Source: Burkholderiales bacterium (GTDB taxonomy: Bacteria; Pseudomonadota; Gammaproteobacteria; Burkholderiales; JACMKV01). Taken from it: a stretch of DNA of 7,609 bases. The stretch's first letter is position 1. Every line of letters starts with the position of its first letter. Positions 1 through 6,152 of the stretch are shown here, in pieces. The notes beneath the pieces are model-generated. The model was given only the letters and a program-made list of their open reading frames with translations. It made no database searches and was not told the DNA's origin. The position numbers were made by a program, and so were the translations under genes. The stretch covers positions 1 to 7,609 of the forward strand of contig JACMKV010000053.1 of the NCBI GenBank assembly GCA_014379915.1, given 5' to 3'.

Positions 1-1031
1 ACTCTGGCCGACGTGACTTCGCTGCGGCCCGAGTAAACGAAGCTGGCCAGGCCGACTGCCTGCAACAGCAGCAGCGGCCACGGCGACCACATCAAATTGA
101 ACCCGGCCATCAGGTCCGGCGCCGCAACCGGCGATCGCGTTAAACCCATCGCATAGATGAGCGCAATCGCTGCCGAAGACAGCGCCATTTTCTGGTAGAC
201 GGTGATTTGACCAAAACCGCGAAAATCCGCGCGCAGCGTTTCCGAGTAGACGCGCCACAGTTGCGTGCCGACCATCGCCGAGGCGAGCGCCAGCCTGAAC
301 CATCCGTGCAAATACAGCCACAGGCAGACGAGCCCGAGCACAACGTGCAGAATCGCCGTCAGCGCCTGGATCGGCACGACCGGGACGCCGGCCAGCTGGT
401 CGGCATAAGCGATTTTTTTGGTGTTCCCTTCGAATACGAAATGGAGACGCTTGAAAACGCGGCGCCCAAACCCGTTCATGTCGTGCACCGGCTTGCCGTA
501 GCAGCAGCCGAAGCTGATACATGCGCTGCGCCCGAGCCCTTCACCGAACGTGTAGGCAATTGCGATAGCGGCGAGGACCGGCAGCATCGGCATCTCGGCA
601 GCGCCCACCGCTCGCAGCAATAAATTGGCGGCGGCTATCGCCGCGGGCAGTACGGCGACGGCGACGAACATCGCGCCGCAAATCGTGAACGTGTGCTGCT
701 TGCCCTCGACGAGACACGCGACCCAGCGCGCGCTCGGCAGCACGACAATCAGGAACACGGCGACCAGCGCCGTCATTGCGCCGAAGCCGACGCCGACTGC
801 GCCGGTCAGGACCATCATGATGGCGAACGCGGCGACTTGCGAGATCGCCGAGAGCAGACCGTAATAAGTCAGGTTGGTGCCGATCCACGAGCCGTCGCCG
901 TGCTTGCGCAGCGGCACGGTCGCAACGAACTGCCAGCGTTCGTTCGGCAGGATGCGAAACGCCCAACTCAGCAAGCCGAGCAAGCTCACGCCGAAGATCG
1001 CTACAAACCATTCGATCGCGTAGGTTTGCAT
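1..1031 (-). CDS. Lgt-like multi-spanning membrane protein (divergent prolipoprotein diacylglyceryl transferase paralogue), C-terminus beyond window
   Basis: An uninterrupted frame of 343 codons starts at ATG 1031 and runs off the left edge. The start is fixed by a perfect AGGAGG at 1039-1044, seven bases upstream. The protein is mostly hydrophobic, with apparent membrane segments near residues 5-25, 58-100, 115-140, 148-165, 222-242, 284-296 and 318-333. Residues 164-181 (GEGLGR, then SFGCCYGKP) resemble the arginine-containing signature of Lgt and the GCCYGKP form seen in Lgt-like paralogues. Residues 220-225 (PIQALT) sit where Lgt has HPxQLYE, and residues 260-272 (RVYSETLRADFRG) resemble the C-terminal R..vE..R block of Lgt. 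The HGG motif of Lgt is not conserved: only H113 in QHTF lies nearby. It is therefore probably a relative with altered chemistry or substrate. The canonical lgt lies elsewhere in this window. It is the third gene of the operon with psd, and its SD overlaps the psd stop. Family assignment is fairly sure; enzyme activity is inference. Confidence 0.68.
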   Translation of the reverse strand, partial: MQTYAIEWFVAIFGVSLLGLLSWAFRILPNERWQFVATVPLRKHGDGSWIGTNLTYYGLLSAISQVAAFAIMMVLTGAVGVGFGAMTALVAVFLIVVLPSARWVACLVEGKQHTFTICGAMFVAVAVLPAAIAAANLLLRAVGAAEMPMLPVLAAIAIAYTFGEGLGRSACISFGCCYGKPVHDMNGFGRRVFKRLHFVFEGNTKKIAYADQLAGVPVVPIQALTAILHVVLGLVCLWLYLHGWFRLALASAMVGTQLWRVYSETLRADFRGFGQITVYQKMALSSAAIALIYAMGLTRSPVAAPDLMAGFNLMWSPWPLLLLQAVGLASFVYSGRSEVTSAR

Positions 1032-1038
1032 CGCTATT

Positions 1039-1044
1039 CCTCCT
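1039..1044 (-). promoter_or_regulatory. Shine-Dalgarno AGGAGG overlapping the psd stop codon
   Basis: A perfect AGGAGG lies seven bases before ATG 1031. Its first two bases overlap the TAG stop of psd (1043-1045). Ribosomes ending psd would therefore be placed directly on the start site of the Lgt-like gene, which suggests translational coupling. Confidence 0.75.
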
Positions 1045-2296
1045 AGGTGAATAACGAACTATTCCATCCCCCTCGACGGGGGAGGGCTAGGGTGGGGGTG
1101 ACGATCGCAGCACGGAGGCCGCCCCCGTCACCCCCATCCCGGCGCGCGGACACATTAGCGGCGAAGCCGCCCGTTCGCGGGAAGCGAGCCTCAGTTCCGC
1201 CTCCCAGGCACTCGCCAGTCGAGCGCTGAATTTCTTCGTTCTCTGTGCCCTCAGTGGCTCCCCAGTCGGCGTTCCCGTCCGGTTGAATCGCTACGCCGAT
1301 CGACGAGCGCACTCGTACGTCTGTCTCGACCAGCGGCGCGCCGAAGCCCACCGAGAAGCGGCTGCAGACGTCGGTGCGCCGCGAGTTGCCAAGCAGGTCA
1401 TCGTCGAACTTGATGCGGCCTTTTTCGAACAGCAGCAGCACCGTGCTGCTGCCTGGTCGAAACAGGCTCTTGACCGCGCCGCGACCGATGAACATGCCGC
1501 GACCAAGCGGTCGCGCGCCGCTGTAGCCGATCTCGCTGTAGCGCTGCACCACCTGCCCGATCATCAGCGCGACGACCTCGATCATCGCCACGCGGCCGAC
1601 GCCGGTACCGTCGACGACGTCGCTATCGATGATGGTAACCGCGCGCCGATTTCTTGCGTACGGACTCGCCACGCTGATCAGCGCCGACGGATTGCACGAG
1701 TGGAACGCGCCGTCGACCTCGTAGAAGTCGACGACCCTTCCCGAAACCGGAACGTGGTTGTAGTGATATTTCTCGGGCGTCAGGCGGAAGATTGCCCAGT
1801 CGCCGCCGGCAAAAGGTTGCGCCTTGCGCTCCGCGCCGAACAATTCGGCGAGCTCGAAAAACTTTTGCTTGATCAGCAAAGCCTGCCGGCCCGCGCTATT
1901 ACCGACCAGAACCCGCGCGTCGCACGGCGAAACAACGCGCGCGGAATGCTCGGGCAATGGCCGGCATTCCCAGTAGCGGATTTGCCGCTCGAAGATTTCA
2001 CGCAGCGAAGTTGAGGCGTGCGGAGCGGCGACCATTTCTTCAATATTCACGCCGAGTTTGCGCAATTTATGCGCGACCCCGATCCACGGCGTTCGCAGTG
2101 AAACGCTATAGTTCAGCGCCGCGATCAGATCGGTCGCGACGCGGCTGGTCAACGCCTTGAACAAGGTTGGCGCATGCTCGCGAGCCGTCGAATACAGCCA
2201 GCCGACCGCGCGATCGGCAATCAACTGTTCGGTGCGAACCGCACCGGTAGCACGCTCGATATACTGATGCGCGCCGGAATGGGCGAGAGCGGTCAC
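1043..2296 (-). CDS. psd: Phosphatidylserine decarboxylase proenzyme with atypical cleavage motif and repeat-derived tail
   Basis: The enzyme decarboxylates phosphatidylserine to phosphatidylethanolamine at the membrane, using a pyruvoyl group made by self-cleavage. As read here it is 417 residues. The start is GTG 2296, overlapping the upstream stop (GTGA) with GGAAG at 2301-2305. The open frame continues upstream to 2566, but that part lies inside the neighbouring gene. Family landmarks: SPCDARV at 123-129 gives the acidic residue D126; YHYNHVPVSG at 177-186 contains H178 and the probable catalytic H181; the maturation site is PGSSTV at 281-286, followed by LLLFEKG. The usual motif is LGST or GGST, so the cleaved serine could be S283 or S284. 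Family similarity ends near residue 335 (VETDVRVRSSIG). Roughly the last 70-80 residues are low-complexity and largely encoded by a dispersed palindromic repeat, with no family counterpart I recognise. The frame has no break. Function is confident; maturation efficiency is uncertain. Confidence 0.85.
   Translation of the reverse strand: MTALAHSGAHQYIERATGAVRTEQLIADRAVGWLYSTAREHAPTLFKALTSRVATDLIAALNYSVSLRTPWIGVAHKLRKLGVNIEEMVAAPHASTSLREIFERQIRYWECRPLPEHSARVVSPCDARVLVGNSAGRQALLIKQKFFELAELFGAERKAQPFAGGDWAIFRLTPEKYHYNHVPVSGRVVDFYEVDGAFHSCNPSALISVASPYARNRRAVTIIDSDVVDGTGVGRVAMIEVVALMIGQVVQRYSEIGYSGARPLGRGMFIGRGAVKSLFRPGSSTVLLLFEKGRIKFDDDLLGNSRRTDVCSRFSVGFGAPLVETDVRVRSSIGVAIQPDGNADWGATEGTENEEIQRSTGECLGGGTEARFPRTGGFAANVSARRDGGDGGGLRAAIVTPTLALPRRGGWNSSLFT
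1067..1136. repeat. GC-rich dispersed palindromic repeat (REP-like) inside the 3' end of psd
   Basis: Two inverted repeats lie in tandem. TCCCCC (1067-1072) pairs with GGGGGA (1078-1083) around TCGAC. TGGGGGTGACG (1093-1103) pairs with CGTCACCCCCA (1126-1136), an 11-bp perfect arm with a 22-base loop. The segment reading CACCCCCACCCTAGCCCTCC on the minus strand is of a type scattered between genes in many proteobacterial genomes (general knowledge, not searched). Here it is read through by psd, encoding TPTLALPRRGG near the C-terminus. A small hairpin at 1158-1170 (GCGGC-GAA-GCCGC) follows, so the repeat-like zone may extend to about 1240. Confidence 0.6.
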
Positions 2297-2871
2297 GCCG
2301 CTTCCAGCGACGAGCACTCCTGCTCGTGATCGTAGAAAAGCTGCCCGGCACGGGTCGGATTTGTCGGCGTCTGCGGGGTCGGCGCGCAAGGCAGGTCCGC
2401 GCCATCGCCGGCGATAGCGGTAACGCAAGGCAAAATGCCGAAGCGCGCAAGCACAGTTTCGACGAACGGCGCCGGGTACGCGCTGTGTATGACGACACCG
2501 CAGCCGGCGGTCGCCAATGCGATGGTCCGCTGCAACGCATGCTCGATCAGCACGCCGTTGCGGCACTCGCGCATGATGAACACGTGGCGGAGCTGCGCAA
2601 TCAACAGACCGCGCTCCCCTGTCAGGTCCGCGCAGTCAGCCCGGCGCAGCAGGGCTTCAACCACCGCGACCACGTTCGGCGCAGCCTTTACCGATTCCCA
2701 GCCCCGTTCGAAGCCTAGCGCCTGCCGTCCTCGACAAGTGACAACGACATTGAGCGCTGCCCGCATATCGGGCCAGACATCGACGAGCTCGCCCTCGAAC
2801 CGGATGTTGTTAGCAACGCGAGCCTGGCCAGCCGCAGCCCAGGCAGCCAGAACTTGACGATCGTCATGCAT
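2293..2871 (-). CDS. Unrecognised 192-residue protein, first gene of the psd operon
   Basis: I do not recognise this family. The start is ATG 2871, preceded by AAGGAG at 2878-2883 with a six-base gap. An in-frame ATG at 2922 is possible but has no such site. The protein is soluble-looking, with no signal peptide or clear membrane segment. It has a mixed alpha/beta appearance and four cysteines in the middle to C-terminal part, and its C-terminal 35 residues are proline-rich then acidic. The stretch CGVVIHSAYPAPFVETVLARFG faintly recalls the second motif region of HAD phosphatases, but the DxD nucleophile motif of that superfamily is absent, so I do not assign it. It ends in TGA overlapping the GTG start of psd, so the two are very likely translationally coupled and functionally linked. 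That it is a real gene is supported by the SD, the overlap and the codon pattern. Confidence 0.7.
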   Translation of the reverse strand: MHDDRQVLAAWAAAGQARVANNIRFEGELVDVWPDMRAALNVVVTCRGRQALGFERGWESVKAAPNVVAVVEALLRRADCADLTGERGLLIAQLRHVFIMRECRNGVLIEHALQRTIALATAGCGVVIHSAYPAPFVETVLARFGILPCVTAIAGDGADLPCAPTPQTPTNPTRAGQLFYDHEQECSSLEAA

Positions 2872-2877
2872 ACTGTG

Positions 2878-2883
2878 CTCCTT
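2878..2883 (-). promoter_or_regulatory. Shine-Dalgarno AAGGAG deciding the start at 2871
   Basis: AAGGAG is followed by a six-base gap to ATG 2871. It supports the shorter 192-residue form over the in-frame ATG at 2922. Confidence 0.7.
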
Positions 2884-2917
2884 GAGTGAGGCGCGGGAAT
2901 CCGCCCGATGCGACGCG

Positions 2918-2923
2918 ATCATA
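2918..2923 (-). promoter_or_regulatory. Possible -10 element for the psd operon
   Basis: TATGAT on the minus strand matches five of six bases of the sigma-70 -10 box and would give a leader of about 40 bases before ATG 2871. The DNA just upstream (about 2935-2980) is clearly more AT-rich than its surroundings, as expected near a promoter. No convincing -35 box is found at the usual distance, so this is tentative. Confidence 0.25.
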
Positions 2924-3131
2924 GTTGCGGCTTATGACAGCGCGATAACAGTTAAGCTAAGAAAATATGATTTGCAAATGAGATCTCCAACCGGACGACC
3001 GCAAAACCGATCGTCGATCAGCCACCACCTGCCCCCAGAAGGAGCCACTCCCAGATAAGACCCCTGGGTCAAACAAGCGGAATGGTTTGCCTCCAGGCTT
3101 TGGGGCGCGGATCGCGACATCTGTAAGAGGC

Positions 3132-3181
3132 GCGGGGCAACTCCAAATCGGAGAGTTCAGTTGCTTTCTGAACTGCCCCGC
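3132..3181. repeat. Nested inverted repeat with a hairpin-bearing bulge; possible structured RNA
   Basis: The right arm is 14 continuous bases, CTGAACTGCCCCGC (3168-3181). The left arm matches in two parts, GCGGGGC (3132-3138) and AGTTCAG (3154-3160). Between them lie 15 bases that can form their own hairpin, CTCC-AAATC-GGAG (3141-3153). The loop is TTGCTTT (3161-3167). The same fold is possible on either strand. No T-run follows, so it is not a standard terminator. Function is unknown; structured RNA, protein site or mobile-element remnant are all possible. Confidence 0.45.
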
Positions 3182-3197
3182 TCTGACGTTAGATCGC

Positions 3198-3217
3198 AAT
3201 AGCCGTGCTTGGCTATT
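3198..3217. repeat. Short inverted repeat AATAGCC/GGCTATT
   Basis: A perfect 7-bp stem (3198-3204 with 3211-3217) with a six-base loop lies just beyond the tRNA terminator. No T-run is found on either strand. It may be a backup stem downstream of the terminator, or may have no role. Confidence 0.3.
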
Positions 3218-3227
3218 AAGGGGCGAG

Positions 3228-3258
3228 AAAAAAGCCGGAAGCATATTCGCTTCCGGCT
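3228..3258 (-). terminator. Rho-independent terminator for tRNA-Ala
   Basis: On the minus strand, AGCCGGAAGC (3258-3249) pairs perfectly with GCTTCCGGCT (3242-3233) around a six-base loop and is followed by a run of T (3233-3228). It lies 27 bases beyond the CCA end of the tRNA and would end that transcript, and that of lgt if it is cotranscribed. Confidence 0.88.
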
Positions 3259-3285
3259 CCCCTCGGATCGGTTCGGATGACTACT

Positions 3286-3361
<76 letters not shown>

Positions 3362-3376
3362 ACGTGGGCGGTCATC

Positions 3377-3382
3377 ATAATA
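3377..3382 (-). promoter_or_regulatory. Possible -10 box for the tRNA-Ala gene
   Basis: TATTAT on the minus strand ends 15 bases before the tRNA 5' end, suiting a start of transcription near 3370. A TTTACG sequence lies 15 bases further upstream as a weak -35. The tRNA may instead be cotranscribed with lgt, since no terminator is seen between them. Confidence 0.4.
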
Positions 3383-3439
3383 CAGAAGGCGCGGCTGCGT
3401 AAATCCGCGGAGCGAGGCCCGCTAGCTCTAAATGCTGAC

Positions 3440-4243
3440 CTAGGCGCGCGCGCCGGCGTCGCGCAAACGGTAGGCCCAGCGCAGCATGAAGACACCGATG
3501 ATGAGCATCGGCAAGCTCAACCACTGACCCATGCTCAGTCCCAATCCCAGCAGCCCGAGAAAATCGTCTGGCGCCCGCGTGTATTCGACGAGAAAGCGGA
3601 ATAGTCCATACCAAATCAGGAACATAGCGGATACCGCGCCGATCGGCCGGGGCTTGCTCGAGAATATCCAGAGAATGGCGAACAGCAGGATACCTTCGAG
3701 AAAGACTTCGTAAAGCTGCGACGGATGGCGCAACGCCGAGCCCGCGCTTGCAAACGGAAAGACCATGGCCCACGGCACATCGGTCACGCGGCCCCAAAGC
3801 TCGCCATTGATGAAGTTGCCGATGCGGCCGGCGCCGAGACCGAGCGGCACCAGCGGCGCGATGAAATCGGTGACGGCAAGCCAGCGTTTGCGCGTATGAC
3901 GCGCGAATAAAGCCATCGCGATCAGCACGCCGAGCAGCCCGCCGTGAAACGACATGCCGCCTTGCCAAATCTTGAAAATATCGAGCGGCGCGTGCAGGTA
4001 ATCGGAAAACTTGTAGAACAGCACATAACCTATTCGGCCGCCCAATATCGTCCCAAGCACGCCGTAAAACAATGCGTCGTCGAGCTCTCGTTTGCTCCAG
4101 CCAGTCCACGGCTGCGTGCGGATGCGGTAGCGTCCGAGCACCAGCACAAAGGTGAACGCGAGCAGATACATCAGCCCGTACCAGTGGATCTGCAAGGGCC
4201 CGAGATGAATCGCTACGGGATCGAATTGCGGATGAATCAACAT
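3440..4243 (-). CDS. lgt: Prolipoprotein diacylglyceryl transferase
   Basis: Lgt moves the diacylglyceryl group of phosphatidylglycerol onto the lipobox cysteine of prolipoproteins in the inner membrane, the first step of lipoprotein maturation. The protein has 267 residues, slightly shorter than the E. coli enzyme. Visible family landmarks: N-terminal Y22 in HWYGLMY; R70 in GGRIGYV; the SFHGG motif with essential H100 at 98-102; the signature GRIGNFINGELWGR at 139-152 with R140, N146 and E148; HPSQLYE at 173-179; and FRFLVEYTR at 215-223. About seven hydrophobic membrane segments are spread along its length. The start ATG 4243 gives the expected MLIHPQFDPVAI N-terminus, although no good Shine-Dalgarno precedes it. 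It is transcribed divergently from ilvD. All catalytic residues are present, so it should be active, unlike the divergent paralogue at 1-1031. Confidence 0.97.
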   Translation of the reverse strand: MLIHPQFDPVAIHLGPLQIHWYGLMYLLAFTFVLVLGRYRIRTQPWTGWSKRELDDALFYGVLGTILGGRIGYVLFYKFSDYLHAPLDIFKIWQGGMSFHGGLLGVLIAMALFARHTRKRWLAVTDFIAPLVPLGLGAGRIGNFINGELWGRVTDVPWAMVFPFASAGSALRHPSQLYEVFLEGILLFAILWIFSSKPRPIGAVSAMFLIWYGLFRFLVEYTRAPDDFLGLLGLGLSMGQWLSLPMLIIGVFMLRWAYRLRDAGARA

Positions 4244-4276
4244 TGAACAGAACCCAGAAATAGCGCCCAGCCTGTC

Positions 4277-4329
4277 ATGCTGAACGCGTCTTTAACCCCG
4301 GACTTGATCCGGGGGAAGCATCTCTTTTT
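4277..4329. repeat. Dispersed palindromic repeat between lgt and ilvD, terminator-like on the plus strand
   Basis: CCCCGGA (4296-4302) pairs with TCCGGGG (4308-4314) around CTTGA. Outer arms ATGCT (4277-4281) and AGCAT (4317-4321) can extend the fold, and TTTTT follows at 4325-4329. The core CCGGACTTGATCCGG is a sequence I know as a repeated intergenic element in many proteobacterial genomes (not searched). A stem followed by T-run could end plus-strand transcripts arriving from the lgt side, but the shared core favours a dispersed repeat. Confidence 0.5.
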
Positions 4330-4380
4330 AGTCGAAAGCAAATGCGTCGGATCTCCCCTCAACTTTGCCCTCAACAAGAC

Positions 4381-4420
4381 AAGCGCCGGCTACACAGACC
4401 AAATAGATCGGTCGGCGCTT
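4381..4420. repeat. Inverted repeat AAGCGCCG/CGGCGCTT just upstream of the ilvD promoter
   Basis: Perfect 8-bp arms (4381-4388 and 4413-4420) are separated by 24 bases that contain a further GACC/GGTC pair. The right arm ends four bases before the putative -10 box of ilvD, so it overlaps the region where sigma factor or a regulator would bind. It could be an operator or chance. Confidence 0.35.
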
Positions 4421-4424
4421 ACGC

Positions 4425-4430
4425 TAGAAT
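4425..4430 (+). promoter_or_regulatory. Putative ilvD -10 box
   Basis: TAGAAT matches five of six bases of the sigma-70 -10 box and would start transcription near 4437, leaving a leader of about 27 bases before the ilvD ATG. The -35 region is poor, which would fit an activated or weak promoter. Confidence 0.45.
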
Positions 4431-4463
4431 GCCGCATTATGCATTTATTTCGAGGGACTACGC

Positions 4464-6137
4464 ATGCCTGACAATCAACGCAGCCGCGTCGTGACCGCGG
4501 GCGACCAGCGCTCGCCAAATCGCGCGATGTTCTACGCGATGGGTTACAAGGACCGCGATTTCGACAAGCCCATGGTCGGCGTCGCCAATGGCTACAGCAC
4601 AATCACGCCGTGTAACTCGGGGCTCGACATACTCGCCAAACGCGCCGAGGCCGAGTTGAAAAGCGTAGGCGCCATGCCGCAGATGTTCGGCACGATCACG
4701 GTTTCCGACGCCGTTTCGATGGGCACCGAAGGCATGAAATATTCGCTGGTGTCGCGCGAAGTCATTGCCGATGCGATCGAAACCGCAGTCATGGCCGAAT
4801 GGATGGATGGCGTGCTGATCGTCGGCGGCTGCGACAAGAACATGCCCGGCGCGATGATCGCGATGATGCGCATGAACATTCCGTCGATCTTCGTCTACGG
4901 CGGCACCATCAAACCGGGGCACTACAAGGGCAAAGACCTGACAATCGTCAGCGCGTTCGAAGCGGTCGGCGAATTCAACGCCGGCAAGTTAAGCCAGACC
5001 GATTTCAAGGAAATCGAACGCCGCGCATGTCCGGGTTCGGGTTCGTGCGGCGGCATGTATACGGCGAACACCATGTCGACCAGCATCGAAGCCGCCGGGC
5101 TTTCCCTTCCCTATTCTTCGACGATGGCGAACGAAGACGCCGAAAAAGCCGACAGCGCAGCGGAATCTGCTCGCGTGCTCGTCAACGCGATCAAACAACA
5201 AATCCTGCCGCGACAAATCCTGACACGCGAAGCGATCGAAAATGCCGTCAGCATAGTCATGGCAACTGGCGGCTCGACCAACGCCGTGCTGCATTGGCTT
5301 GCAATCGCGCATGCGGCCGGCGTTCCCTGGACGCTCGACGACTTCGAGCACATCCGCGCGCGCGTTCCGGTACTGTGCGATTTGAAGCCGTCGGGGCGCT
5401 ATGTTGCTACCGATTTGCATCGCGCTGGTGGCGTGCCGCAAGTGATGAAAATGCTGCTAAAGCAGGGTCTAATTCACGGCGATTGCATGACCATCACCGG
5501 AAAATCCATCGCCGAAAATCTCGCCAACATTCCCGATGCGCCCGATGCGAATCAGGATGTAATCCGCCCTTGGAGTACGCCAATGTATCCGCACGGCCAC
5601 CTCGCGATCCTGCGTGGCAACCTCTCGCCCGACGGCTGCGTCGCCAAAATCACCGGCTTGAAAAAAACCTCGATCACCGGCCCCGCACGCGTGTTCGATT
5701 CCGAAGAAGAGGCGATGGGGGCGATCATGAGCGACCGGATAAAAGCCGGCGACGTGCTCGTGATCCGCTACGAAGGCCCGAAAGGCGGCCCCGGAATGCG
5801 CGAAATGCTGAGTCCGACGTCGGCGATCATCGGCAAAGGTTTGGGCAACGACGTCGGCTTCATCACCGACGGCCGCTTCTCCGGCGGCACCTGGGGAATG
5901 GTCGTCGGCCACGTGTCACCCGAGGCGGCGGTCGGCGGCAATATCGCGCTAGTGCACGAAGGCGATTCGATCACGATCGATGCCGAGAAGCGGTTGCTGC
6001 AATTAAATATTTCAGAGACCGAGTTGCAAGACCGCCGCGCGAAATGGCAAGCGCCGCAACCGCGCTATACACGCGGGGTGCTGGCGAAATACTCGAAGCT
6101 CGTGTCGTCGGCGAGTCTGGGAGCGGTCACGGATTGA
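4464..6137 (+). CDS. ilvD: Dihydroxy-acid dehydratase
   Basis: IlvD converts 2,3-dihydroxy-isovalerate and 2,3-dihydroxy-3-methylvalerate to the 2-keto acids used for valine, isoleucine and leucine; it is a cytosolic iron-sulfur enzyme. It has 557 residues, the shorter form of the family (E. coli is about 616). Cluster cysteines are C50 in TPCNSG, C123 in GGCDKNMPG and C195 in GSGSCGGMYTANTM. Metal ligands D82 (SDAVSMG), D124 and E447 (GMREML) and the catalytic serine S473 in TDGRFSGG are all present, as is K125, the residue carbamylated in relatives. The three-cysteine pattern fits the [2Fe-2S] or oxygen-sensitive classes; sequence alone does not decide which. The start is supported by GAGGGA at 4452-4457, six bases before ATG. 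It is divergent from lgt. No terminator follows; hicA begins 15 bases after its stop, so read-through transcription of the toxin-antitoxin pair is likely. Confidence 0.97.
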   Translation: MPDNQRSRVVTAGDQRSPNRAMFYAMGYKDRDFDKPMVGVANGYSTITPCNSGLDILAKRAEAELKSVGAMPQMFGTITVSDAVSMGTEGMKYSLVSREVIADAIETAVMAEWMDGVLIVGGCDKNMPGAMIAMMRMNIPSIFVYGGTIKPGHYKGKDLTIVSAFEAVGEFNAGKLSQTDFKEIERRACPGSGSCGGMYTANTMSTSIEAAGLSLPYSSTMANEDAEKADSAAESARVLVNAIKQQILPRQILTREAIENAVSIVMATGGSTNAVLHWLAIAHAAGVPWTLDDFEHIRARVPVLCDLKPSGRYVATDLHRAGGVPQVMKMLLKQGLIHGDCMTITGKSIAENLANIPDAPDANQDVIRPWSTPMYPHGHLAILRGNLSPDGCVAKITGLKKTSITGPARVFDSEEEAMGAIMSDRIKAGDVLVIRYEGPKGGPGMREMLSPTSAIIGKGLGNDVGFITDGRFSGGTWGMVVGHVSPEAAVGGNIALVHEGDSITIDAEKRLLQLNISETELQDRRAKWQAPQPRYTRGVLAKYSKLVSSASLGAVTD

Positions 6138-6152
6138 TTGGATCAATATCGA

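Larger units (their letters stand above)
2924..3227. other. Gene-free interval with several RNA-like inverted repeats
   Basis: No credible coding region is seen. Short open frames here have no ribosome binding site and low-quality translations. The interval holds an AT-rich patch at about 2935-2980, a short palindrome GACCC-CT-GGGTC at 3059-3070, an elaborate hairpin at 3132-3181 and a second hairpin at 3198-3217. It separates the tRNA terminator from the psd operon, which is read in the same direction. Confidence 0.5.

Noticed and set aside
207..1046. Plus- and minus-strand open frames of 79-156 codons across the left end
   Set aside because: They are arginine- and alanine-rich translations of the wrong frames of the Lgt-like membrane protein, with no ribosome binding sites.
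1432..1452. Ten-base near-perfect palindrome over the psd cleavage-site codons
   Set aside because: It follows from the codons AGC AGC ACG GTG CTG CTG CTG and needs no separate role.
1283..2014. Long plus-strand open frame of 243 codons antisense to psd
   Set aside because: The minus-strand frame carries all decarboxylase motifs; the plus frame is a GC-rich antisense shadow.
2297..2566. N-terminal extension of the psd frame to 2566
   Set aside because: It lies wholly inside the upstream gene in another frame and is arginine-rich without family resemblance; GTG 2296 fits the GTGA overlap.
2957..3244. Minus-strand 95-codon and overlapping 62-codon frames in the intergenic interval
   Set aside because: No SD, no family resemblance, and they cross hairpins; the longer one starts inside the tRNA terminator.
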